Origin: Amycolatopsis mediterranei
GTDB taxonomy: Bacteria; Actinomycetota; Actinomycetes; Mycobacteriales; Pseudonocardiaceae
Direction: 5' to 3'
Length of the DNA stretch: 64,000 bases
Assembly (NCBI RefSeq): GCF_026017845.1
Contig: NZ_CP100416.1
Span: 6,651,072 to 6,715,071 of the forward strand
Notes under the pieces: generated by a model
The model's database searches: none
The model's input: the letters and a program-made list of their open reading frames with translations, nothing else
What the model was told of the DNA's origin: nothing
Shown here: positions 54,139 through 61,536 of the stretch, piece after piece
Position numbering within the stretch: position 1 is the first letter of the stretch
How the letters are laid out: every line of letters starts with the position of its first letter
Program-made: the position numbers and the translations under genes

Positions 54139-56108
54139 CCGGCGAGCATTCCGAGGGTCGCCAGTCCCTCGAACACGACTTGGTCGTCGTGCTCACCTCC
54201 GTCCTCACCCGGGCCTGCACCGGCGCCTCCAACCCCGAGGACGCCGCCTTGGCCCGGAAGCTGGTCCACGACCTGCACCAGCCCAAAGTGGACAAGTTCG
54301 TCCGCGCCTCCGCCGTGGCCGCGGTCATGGCGGCTTTCCCGCCGCAAGAAGCGCCCGATCGCAAGCTCGTGCTCGCCGCCCGCACCAGCGCCCGGGTCCT
54401 GTGCGAGCCCGATCAGCCGGAACCGTGGATCCTGCTCGGCGGGCAGGCACTGGCGTTGCTGTCCGCGGGCGGGCACTCGGACCAGCCGGCCGTCGACTTC
54501 CTTCTCGCCGCCGAAGCCATGCGCAAGGTCGAGCAGTACAACCTGGCCACCTGGGCCATCCGGCGGGCACTGGCCGAGGGCGGGCTCGACCAGCAGCGGC
54601 TCGTACACGCACACCTGATGCTGTGGCTGGTCACCCATGATCCGGAAACCGGCGCACAAGCGCGGGCGGGCGCGGCGCTGCTGCCCGAGGACAACGTCGT
54701 CCGGCGAGCGATCGAAGCGACGGTGTGGCCCGGGTCCCCCGGCACCGGCGACGCCGGTGTCCTCGACAGCCGGGTCACCGGGGCACTGCGGATGCTGAAA
54801 GTTCTCGACGGAATCATCGGCGAGGGACACGACGACGACATGCTGCGAGGTCTGCGGCAGGCCATCGAGGCCTACTCCCGGCCCACGCTCGATCTCGGAC
54901 AGGCACGCGCGGGACTGACCCGGGCGATCGGGTTCTGGCGTTCCCGGCGCGGGCTCGGCCAGGTTCCCCGCGCGGCGACCGCGGGCCTGGACGCCGCTAT
55001 TACGTTGCTGCTGATCGACGCCACATCCGAGCAGGTCATCCTGCTGTGCGAGCTGCTGGAGGCCCTCGCCGACGCCGGCCTCACCCGCGACCAAGTCGAC
55101 TGGGCCGCCGACTCGATGTCACCAGCCGCTTTGCAGGCGTCGCTGGCTCGCCGCGCGTCTCAAGAGCCTGTCTGGCCCGACCTGGAGCTGCTGTTCGACC
55201 GGCTCGCCGACCGCCACGTCCTGCTGGTGCACCCGCGACGTGGCCTCGGCGACGCCGACGTCGTCGTCCTCTATCTGCGCCCGCCGGGCGGCTACCTCTT
55301 GAACCGCGTGTGGCTCGACGCCGAAGACCAGCGCACCCTCGATCGCCTGAGCGGCCGCCCGCTGTCCGGCTTGCGCTCGGTCAGCCAGGACGATGTGGAC
55401 CGGCTCGCCGGCAAGATCATTTCGCCGGCCTTCGCCGAGGCCCTCGACCAGTCCAGCACGCAGGAACTGGTGATAGTGCCAGCCGGGGCGCTGGCGACCG
55501 TCCCCTGGTCGAGCGCGACCGTGCATGGCCGTTCCTGGACGACTCGCCCGATCACCGTCGCGGCGTCGATGTCGGTGGCCGCGGCCGTGCCGCCGATCGC
55601 CTCCGCGCGACGCCGGGTGCACGCGATCATCGACAGCAGCGTCCAGGGAGGAAAGGAGCTGCTGTCTGTCCTGAAGGAACACGCGACCGTCCACACGAAG
55701 CTGCCTGCGGCACCACATCCGGACGACGTCCTGGTGATCTTCGCGCACGGGACCGGCGCCGGTCTCGAGTACCGGTTGCACCTGCCGGACGGCCCGGTCG
55801 ACGTCCTCTCGCTCGCCAGGGCCCGGCTGCCGCAGCGGGTCATCCTGGCGGCGTGCCGTTCCGGCGGGCCTCCGCCGGAGGCGTTCCCGCTCGCGGTGCC
55901 CACGGCGCTGCTCCTCGCCGGCGCCACCACCGTCGTGGCGGGCTTGTGGCCGCTGCCTGCCGCCTCGACAGCCCGGATCCTCGCCGACGCGCTGCTCGAA
56001 CCCGAGAGCGGGCTTGCCGACGCGGTCCGGGCGGCGATCGGCCGAAGCGGCTTCACCACGGTCATCGACCGGGCCGGCCTCGCCGTCTTCGGACGCGACG
56101 ATCGATGA
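54135..56108 (+). CDS. CHAT-domain protease-like protein, second of a tandem pair
   Basis: The 657-residue protein mirrors its neighbour: helical N-terminal part (LVVVLTSVLTRACTGASNPE, NLATWAIRRALAEGGLDQQR, LLCELLEALADAGLTRDQVD) and a CHAT domain with QELVIVPAGALATVPWSSA, His538 in VLVIFAHGTGAGLEYRL and Cys574 in RVILAACRSGG, followed by TTVVAGLWPLPAASTARILA. The His-Cys spacing of 36 residues is the same as in the first gene. Sequence similarity between the two is moderate, so the duplication is old and they may form a hetero-complex. ATGA overlap shows coupled translation. Confidence 0.84.
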   Translation: MTGEHSEGRQSLEHDLVVVLTSVLTRACTGASNPEDAALARKLVHDLHQPKVDKFVRASAVAAVMAAFPPQEAPDRKLVLAARTSARVLCEPDQPEPWILLGGQALALLSAGGHSDQPAVDFLLAAEAMRKVEQYNLATWAIRRALAEGGLDQQRLVHAHLMLWLVTHDPETGAQARAGAALLPEDNVVRRAIEATVWPGSPGTGDAGVLDSRVTGALRMLKVLDGIIGEGHDDDMLRGLRQAIEAYSRPTLDLGQARAGLTRAIGFWRSRRGLGQVPRAATAGLDAAITLLLIDATSEQVILLCELLEALADAGLTRDQVDWAADSMSPAALQASLARRASQEPVWPDLELLFDRLADRHVLLVHPRRGLGDADVVVLYLRPPGGYLLNRVWLDAEDQRTLDRLSGRPLSGLRSVSQDDVDRLAGKIISPAFAEALDQSSTQELVIVPAGALATVPWSSATVHGRSWTTRPITVAASMSVAAAVPPIASARRRVHAIIDSSVQGGKELLSVLKEHATVHTKLPAAPHPDDVLVIFAHGTGAGLEYRLHLPDGPVDVLSLARARLPQRVILAACRSGGPPPEAFPLAVPTALLLAGATTVVAGLWPLPAASTARILADALLEPESGLADAVRAAIGRSGFTTVIDRAGLAVFGRDDR

Positions 56109-56124
56109 GCCGCGCTCGTCTTCG

Positions 56125-56901
56125 TCAATCGAAGCAGGATTCGAACACCAAGGGCCGGTACACGGCGACTTGGTCGCCGTTGTAGCGGACGCCGAGCTCA
56201 GCGGTGAACTCGTACCCGGACTCCGCTTCCGTGAATCCTAGGGTGACCAGGAAGTTGTCGACCTCGTCGGGGAGCAGCGAGTGCCGCACGCCGACCTCGC
56301 CCTCGTCACCGTCGACGAGCAGGTCGTAGCCTGCCGAAGGAGCGTAAGCGGTCAAGTAACTTTTACGGTCGAGGATTCGTAGGCTGACGCGGGTCAGATT
56401 GGCCACCGACGGACCCGTGTTGCGCACGCGGACGTCCAGGACGACACAGCGAAACTTCTGGAAGACCTGCACGTCGTCGATGCTGACGGCGGTCGCCGTC
56501 GTCACGGCCGCAGACTCGAGGTCGAGCGAACCGATGTCCGCAGTGGCCTCGGCATCGTGAACCGCATCCGCGGCCATGCTGACAGCTCGCTTCGCCTGAT
56601 CGAATTCGGTGCGGAGGCGACCCAGGTCATGGCGGTTCCCGGTCTCCTTGTCCACGGTCTTGTAGAACTTCAGCCCTCTGGGCTCCCACGGCGTGTCCCG
56701 TTCGTTGGGCCGCAGCTTGGCGACGTTCGACGTGCTGTAGTGCAGAGCGGCAGCCACATCCACTTGTTTGCCGAACTTCTGTTCCAGCTCGTCCAAGGCC
56801 TTACGGCCGGCCTTCTTCAACCTCGCCTTGGCCGTGTTCAGCCGCTCTGTCGCGACCTTGTAGGCGTGGCGGGCCTTCGCCAGCTCGTCGTCCGCGGTCA
56901 T
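56125..56901 (-). CDS. Coiled-coil protein with C-terminal beta domain, unknown
   Basis: The 258-residue product begins with a basic coiled coil (LAKARHAYKVATERLNTAKA, RLKKAGRKALDELEQKFGKQ), a helix-turn-helix-like segment (VDVAAALHYSTSNVAKLRPN) and, after a second helix, a C-terminal beta-rich domain (VQVFQKFRCVVLDVRVRNTG, PSVANLTRVSLRILDRKS, YEFTAELGVRYNGDQVAVYR). It ends 16 bases from the CHAT gene on the opposite strand. GAGAGGTG precedes the ATG. The family is not recognised; a DNA-binding or membrane-adaptor function is possible. Confidence 0.65.
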   Translation of the reverse strand: MTADDELAKARHAYKVATERLNTAKARLKKAGRKALDELEQKFGKQVDVAAALHYSTSNVAKLRPNERDTPWEPRGLKFYKTVDKETGNRHDLGRLRTEFDQAKRAVSMAADAVHDAEATADIGSLDLESAAVTTATAVSIDDVQVFQKFRCVVLDVRVRNTGPSVANLTRVSLRILDRKSYLTAYAPSAGYDLLVDGDEGEVGVRHSLLPDEVDNFLVTLGFTEAESGYEFTAELGVRYNGDQVAVYRPLVFESCFD

Positions 56902-56917
56902 GCTCACCTCTCGAGGC

Positions 56918-57709
56918 TCAGACGATGTCGAGCCTAGGCGCTGCCGACGCCGCTTCGGCCGCGGCGACGATGGCATGCGCGTCGGCGACGTTGGCCACCC
57001 GGACGGCCACGGCCGGAATCGCGCGTTTCGTAGGCCGGGTCGTATAGACGGCGAGGTACTTGGTGGCCCGGTTGTAGATCGCGGCCTTGGCCTGGTTCCA
57101 GTCCACTTCCAGGACCTGCTTGCGCACGATGCCGACGAAGAGGAACAACAGCCGTTGGCGCACGACGCGACCAGGCAGGATAAGGTCCGCCAGAAGCGTC
57201 GACTTGCCCGAGCCAGCAGGCCCCGGATGACGGTAAAGCAGGCGATCCGTCCAACCCAGCCGCGCGAGCAGCTCGTCGCGGCTCAGCCTGGCGGGTTGAG
57301 CGGGATCACGAACGATGCTGAACATCTCGCGCGCGAGATGTTCAGCATCGCGGCTGACTGGGTCCTGGTCCGGGCTCAGCAGTGGATCGACGAGGAGGAT
57401 CCCGAACTTGAACTCGAAGTCGCACAGGAATGAAACGAACGCGTCGTCATCAAGGCCGCTGCATGTCCGCAGCGCTCGCCACGCCGGCTCCCACTGCGTG
57501 ATCTCGGATAGTTGCGCTAGTTCAGCCCATCGGGTGATGCCCGTTCGGCGGACGCGGTCTTGCACGGGCAAAAAAGCCTGCCCTTGAAAGGTGGCGAGAC
57601 TTCGCGTCCCCGACGCGGTCGACTTCCCGATCGGCGAGGTCACCGTAGCCTTGGTGGTGGACGGGGTGTTATTAGTACATAGGCACACGACCAGCTTCCC
57701 AGTCGTCAC
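56918..57709 (-). CDS. Unknown protein with a Walker-A-like sequence
   Basis: The frame gives up to 263 residues; starts at about residues 1 (GTG) or 22 are possible and neither has a clear ribosome binding site. A helical N-terminal half (AELAQLSEITQWEPAWRALR, DAFVSFLCDFEFKFGILLVD) leads, across a perfect DNA palindrome, to DELLARLGWTDRLLYRHPGP and then AGSGKSTLLADLIL, which formally fits a P-loop but has no Walker B partner, and an end KAAIYNRATKYLAVYTTRPT, AVRVANVADAHAIVAAAEAA. It follows in the same direction as the coiled-coil gene with 16 bases between, so the two probably form an operon. Function unknown. Confidence 0.5.
   Translation of the reverse strand: MTTGKLVVCLCTNNTPSTTKATVTSPIGKSTASGTRSLATFQGQAFLPVQDRVRRTGITRWAELAQLSEITQWEPAWRALRTCSGLDDDAFVSFLCDFEFKFGILLVDPLLSPDQDPVSRDAEHLAREMFSIVRDPAQPARLSRDELLARLGWTDRLLYRHPGPAGSGKSTLLADLILPGRVVRQRLLFLFVGIVRKQVLEVDWNQAKAAIYNRATKYLAVYTTRPTKRAIPAVAVRVANVADAHAIVAAAEAASAAPRLDIV
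57313..57350. repeat. Perfect 38-bp palindrome
   Basis: Nineteen bases starting CGATGCTGAACATCTCGCG are followed immediately by their exact reverse complement, with no spacer and no mismatch. It lies inside the coding frame of the unknown protein and encodes DAEHLAREMFSI on either strand. It would form a strong cruciform or hairpin. It may be a recombination or recognition site, or a fold-back artefact in assembly. Confidence 0.85.
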
Positions 57710-58264
57710 TCCCCGTAGCCTTCGCCACGCCTGTGCCAGCTCGTGCAGTAGTGCCGGCCCGTCCTTCGAGGCGCTTGTCAGGTCAGCCCAGGTGTACGTA
57801 CTCGGGTACTGGGACCCTTCACTTGAAGCGCGTAGCGCGCACCACCCGCACCGAACTGGAAGTCATCCGCGACGCCGGCGGCAGGATCCGCGAGTTGCAC
57901 CCACTCAATCGTGGACATTTTGGCCAGCACGACACGGGCGGCAAGATCGTACTGGCCACCGAGCCGACAATCGCCCGAACTTCGCCCTCGCTTGGTTTCA
58001 CGTCGCCGCACCTGCCTGCTGCCTCACGAATCGACAAGGCTACCGGCTCGCTGCCTCGATGCGAGGACGGCACGCCTTGACGCCGACCGCATACAGGCGC
58101 CAGATCTGCCCGGCCAGGTCTGGCTACCTCCTCATTTCGTGGCGGAGCGGTCTGTCCGCCAGATGCGTCGTTCAGCTGAGCGCCGGCTTCGTGAGTCACG
58201 ATGACGTACGGCTTACCGACTTCTGCAGCGAAGCGCCCCCAGCCAGCCGCTCGGCGGAGAATTG
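57710..58264. other. No supportable gene
   Basis: Several short frames on both strands cross this 555-base stretch, but none has a recognisable family, a ribosome binding site or balanced amino-acid composition. The first 60 bases upstream of the unknown gene at 57709 are relatively AT-rich (with TTATTAGTACATAG) and may contain its promoter. Confidence 0.45.
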
Positions 58265-58648
58265 TCAGTAGAAGTTGCGGGGCGTCACGTTGCGTCGCTG
58301 TCCACGTGGCAGTGCGTCCTGGCCGAGGCGGTCAGTTCGGCCGAGTTCGGCATCGGGGCGTTGATTACGCGGCACGAACGCCGGGCGGTTCGGGTCGATA
58401 CTGCTGATCTCGACCGGGCCGCTGGGGCGCCGGGCGTGCATCGTCGGCCGGACCTTGCCGAGCTGGAGTGCTGCGCCGACCGCGGAGGCAATGGTGCGGC
58501 AGGGTTGGCCGGGCACAGCCCGACAATCAGGGCAGTGGTGATCGCTGCGTTCGGCTGGCGGCGTGCTTGTGCGTCGCTTACTCCTGGGGCCGCCCATCGG
58601 GGTGCCAACAAGACCGCGCAGACCGCGCTGACCTTTCTTCTTCACCAT
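58265..58648 (-). CDS. Small zinc-finger protein of actinobacterial mobile elements
   Basis: The centre of this 127-residue frame carries CPDCRAVPGQPCRT followed about 20 residues later by GKVRPTMHARR. The C-x2-C-x6-C spacing with a downstream His in an arginine-rich context is the pattern of small phage/mobile-element zinc-finger proteins of actinobacteria. The flanking residues look less conserved, so the true gene may be shorter, starting inside the frame. Function unknown. Confidence 0.5.
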   Translation of the reverse strand: MVKKKGQRGLRGLVGTPMGGPRSKRRTSTPPAERSDHHCPDCRAVPGQPCRTIASAVGAALQLGKVRPTMHARRPSGPVEISSIDPNRPAFVPRNQRPDAELGRTDRLGQDALPRGQRRNVTPRNFY

Positions 58649-58794
58649 GCCGAGGTTCTACACCCGCGAGTCTGGGCGAAGCGTCGCTCCGACTCGGCGA
58701 GTCGGGGAGATCAGCGGAACGGGCGCACGACGGTAACGAGCGGCGTCCTTGCTACGTCATCGAGGGCAGCGACAGACGGTCGCACGGCAGAAGG

Positions 58795-59292
58795 ATGTAC
58801 AAAGTGGAAGCAGCGCGCGACGATCTCAGCCATGTGTCCGTACCGGACCTGCTGGGCAGGTACGCCGCCATCCTGCAGGAGCTGCAAGACCGCGGCGTCG
58901 TGCGGACCCGCAACGCTCCCCTGGGTGACTACGCCGAGTACCTCGCGGCCCAGGTCTACGACGGGGAGTTGGCCGCAAACTCGCTGAAGTCCTACGACCT
59001 GCTCGCCGCCGATGGCCGCCGGATTCAGGTGAAGGCCCGCACCGTCGCGCCGGACACCCGGGCGGGTGCCGTGTTCTCGGTCTTCCACTCCTTCGAATTC
59101 GACATCGCGGTGCTGATCACCTTCGACAGCGCCACCTACGCGCTGCGCCAGGCCAGAGAGGTGCCGGCCGCCGATCTCGAAACTGCCGGTCGGCACTCCG
59201 ACCACGTCAACGGGCGCCTAATCAGGATCACCGCCGGCATTCGGCTCGGCGTGGATGTCACGGCGAGGTTCCGTGCCGTCGCCTCGCGGTAG
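58795..59292 (+). CDS. DUF6998-like protein with PD-(D/E)XK-type motif
   Basis: The 165-residue protein has the pattern of small actinobacterial nuclease-like proteins: SVPDLLGRYAAILQELQDRG, VVRTRNAPLGDYAEYLAAQV, then SYDLLAADGRRIQVKARTVA. A Glu in GDYAEYLAA, an Asp in SYDLL and Q-V-K are in the order expected for the catalytic E, D and Q/ExK of the PD-(D/E)XK fold. ATG at 58795 touches AGAAGG; a GTG at 58804 has better spacing and may be the real start. Its 3' end is 20 bases from the end of a frameshifted gene on the opposite strand. Confidence 0.68.
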   Translation: MYKVEAARDDLSHVSVPDLLGRYAAILQELQDRGVVRTRNAPLGDYAEYLAAQVYDGELAANSLKSYDLLAADGRRIQVKARTVAPDTRAGAVFSVFHSFEFDIAVLITFDSATYALRQAREVPAADLETAGRHSDHVNGRLIRITAGIRLGVDVTARFRAVASR

Positions 59293-59312
59293 CTGCCGGA
59301 GGTTGTGCGGTC

Positions 59313-59998
59313 TCAGCTCTGCGCCGGAGCGTGAACGAGGACGAACCGGCGATTCGTACGGTCCCAGCAGAACGCGTGGATCTGCTCCCACAACGCGGGC
59401 AACCGCCAGTGCGGCGCCACCTCCGGGGCAGACACCATCGAGTCCGGGAGTGCCATCCATGCCGATCAGGTAGTCGGTCGGCTCGAGTACCTGCCGCCAC
59501 AGCTTCCATGTCGGTTCGCCGATGATGACGGACCCGATGACGTCGGAGGTGATCTGCAGCCCGCTGAACTCGGGCCGGATGGGGATGCGCCACTTCCGCT
59601 CGTGCAGCCAGTCGCTGGTGTAGGCGTCGAACTTCACCGCCCAGTCCCGCTGGTTTGGCGTCAAGGTCCGGTGCTGGGCCTCGCGGGTATACCAGACCGG
59701 TACGCCGTCGGAGCAGTAGACCCACTCGCGGGTGAACAGCAGTGCCCAGGGCGGGAACGCGCGGTCGTTGAGCAGCCAGTGCAGGTGCTCGACGGGGCTT
59801 TCGGAGAAGCACGCTATCAGAACCGCGCGGCCCGCTCACCCAGAGAATGTTCGCCAGCCGGTCAGCCGGGGTCATCGCGGTGATTCCGGGGTCCAGCCGG
59901 GCGGATGTGCCGATGCCCGGCGGCCGGTCGCAGAAGTAATAGATCAGGTTGGACTGCGCCGCTCCCGGTTCGCGCAGTTGCAGGATGGCGACGGTCAT
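59313..59998 (-). pseudogene. Unknown resolvase-associated protein, twice frameshifted
   Basis: Three frames join to one protein of about 225 residues: IYYFCDRPPGIGTSARLDPG and MTPADRLANILWVS; then GRAVLIACFSESPVEHLHWL, LNDRAFPPWALLFTREWVYC, FDAYTSDWLHERKWRIPIRP; then MALPDSMVSAPEVAPHWRLP, ALWEQIHAFCWDRTNRRFVL ending HAPAQS. The first shift is explained by one extra G in a G-run near 59.83 kb, the second by a tandem ATGG duplication near 59.46 kb; removing both restores the frame. The layout (cryptic sensor of small molecules or ADP-ribosyltransferase-like fold) is not assigned. Its ATG overlaps the resolvase stop (ATGA). Confidence 0.6.
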
Positions 59999-60290
59999 GA
60001 CGCGTCGGCCAGGGCGCGGTAGAGCGAGGCGACCGACGAGTTCTTGCTGGTGCGGTTGGTCAGCTTCTTCGCGATCTCCGGCATCGAGGTATCCTTGTCC
60101 CGCAGGGCACGGACGAAACCAGCATGTCCTCGTCGATCACCTTCGGCCGGCCGCCGTGGTTGCCCTTCGCCGCGGCAGCCTTCGTCCGTGCCGGGTGGCC
60201 ACCCTCGGCTACGGAGCACGCTCGTCCCATGTTTCGTCGATGGCGCGGATGATCCGGCCTCGATGCGTAACAGCGGCGCACCTCGCCGCG
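59995..60290 (-). pseudogene. Serine resolvase, C-terminal remnant
   Basis: The minus strand reads PARTKAAAAKGNHGGRPKVI and DEDMLV, then after a one-base shift FVRALRDKDTSMPEIAKKLT and SSVASLYRALADAS. This is the linker (GGRP) and C-terminal helix-turn-helix of a Tn3/Pin-type resolvase. The catalytic domain upstream is gone: beyond 60.29 kb the DNA belongs to the next operon. Loss of one T in a T-run near 60.12 kb explains the shift. Confidence 0.7.
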
Positions 60291-60328
60291 ACCTACCAGC
60301 CGTCGGGTCGGGCGCGCCTGGAGGGCGT

Positions 60329-60889
60329 ATGGAGATCGCGAAACTGATCGTGGCCGCGCTGACTCCGTTGTCCGTGGCTCTCATCGGCGTTGTGCTGACG
60401 CGGTCCATGCGCCGTCTCGAGCACAGCAACTGGTTGAACCAGAAATTGATCGAGAAGCGAATCGAAGTGCTCGGCGAGGCGCTGCCCAAGCTGAACGACC
60501 TGTACTGCTACTTCTCTTGGATCGGCACCTGGGCATCACTTTCCCCAGTGGATGTGCTGCAGCGTAAACGTGACTTGGACCGGCTCTTCCACGCCAACCG
60601 AGCGTTCTTCACATCATCCGCGTTCGACGTCTACGGAGCCTTCATCGATCTGCTTTTCGAAACATACGCACAGCCGGGAAAGGGCGCACGGTTGCGCACC
60701 GAGATGACCTCACACAACGGCAACCGAGCCGATGTTTATCCCAAGAAATGGGAAGAGGGTTGGAGTGAGATGTTCTCCGGAGTTCCGCGGACTTCGTCCC
60801 TGCTGACTGTCAAGAAGTGCTACGAAGGCTTGGTGATGACATTCAGCGCGGAGGTCGGCATCGAGCGATCGGACGCGGTCGGCCGATGA
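60329..60889 (+). CDS. Membrane-anchored protein, first gene of a three-gene operon
   Basis: The 186-residue product has one N-terminal membrane helix (IAKLIVAALTPLSVALIGVV, about residues 3-24) followed by a basic, helical cytoplasmic domain (NWLNQKLIEKRIEVLGEALP, KLNDLYCYFSWIGTWASLSP, FTSSAFDVYGAFIDLLFETY). GGAGGG lies four bases before the ATG. Its TGA overlaps the ATG of the next gene. The family is not recognised. The anchor-plus-helical-domain layout suits a membrane-tethered partner or immunity-like subunit of the following protein (inference). Confidence 0.7.
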   Translation: MEIAKLIVAALTPLSVALIGVVLTRSMRRLEHSNWLNQKLIEKRIEVLGEALPKLNDLYCYFSWIGTWASLSPVDVLQRKRDLDRLFHANRAFFTSSAFDVYGAFIDLLFETYAQPGKGARLRTEMTSHNGNRADVYPKKWEEGWSEMFSGVPRTSSLLTVKKCYEGLVMTFSAEVGIERSDAVGR

Positions 60890-61536
60890 TCGTCCAGTGG
60901 TGCTGCAAGGGAATGGCGAAGCTGCCCGAGCGCGAGGCGGAACGGATACTCACCGGCGGAACGGGGATCCGGTGCCGAAGCTGGCTCACTGTCGCTCCGA
61001 AACCCTTCCCGCTCGGCAAGAACCTCGACCGTTTGACTGAGGACAACCTCGACCGCCATGTCAACAAATACAGCGATCCCGACCCTGTCACCGGAGCCCC
61101 GTTCCACGACGTCACCCCGTTCATCTCTCTTTCCGCGGGGTGCGTGGATCGACAGGTGGCCATCGAACGAAATGAGACGCACTCCGCATTGCGTACCGCC
61201 TTAACTTTCGCGACAACGGATTATTCCCAGCCGGGACCGAACTGGCCACGCTGCGCTGGCTGGGTTTTCTACTGCTACGTTCTCACCGGCGTCAACCGCG
61301 CGGTCTCGATCCCCTCGGTGGCTGAGGAATATCGGGAGCTGAATCTCGGCAGATCCTACTCACGGTGGCAGCCCCAAGGCGAGGTGATGGCGAAGATCAA
61401 CGTGCCGTCTAGGCAGATACTCTGTGCGGTGCACTGGACCCCATTGCCGTCAGGCGAGTCGAAATGGGACGAAGTCCTGTGGAACCTGAGGTTCACCCAC
61501 CCGGCGGCATTGCTCGGCGAACGGAACATGTTGTGA
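60886..61536 (+). CDS. Unknown protein with ADP-ribosyltransferase-like R-S-E layout
   Basis: The 216-residue product contains, in order, Arg in GGTGIRCRSWL (residues 29-31), the Ser-containing strand TPFISLSAG (Ser81/Ser83) and QGEVMAKINVPSRQILCAVH with Glu166 two residues after Gln164. This matches the spacing of the R-S-E triad of ADP-ribosyltransferase folds, where the final Q/ExE strand precedes a hydrophobic strand. The evidence is motif order only, so the call is tentative. It begins with ATGA overlap with the membrane-anchored gene and ends with GTGA overlap with the third gene. Confidence 0.55.
   Translation: MIVQWCCKGMAKLPEREAERILTGGTGIRCRSWLTVAPKPFPLGKNLDRLTEDNLDRHVNKYSDPDPVTGAPFHDVTPFISLSAGCVDRQVAIERNETHSALRTALTFATTDYSQPGPNWPRCAGWVFYCYVLTGVNRAVSIPSVAEEYRELNLGRSYSRWQPQGEVMAKINVPSRQILCAVHWTPLPSGESKWDEVLWNLRFTHPAALLGERNML

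Noticed and set aside
57710..58264. Genes on either strand in this gap
   Set aside because: The available frames have no family match, no ribosome binding site and skewed composition.
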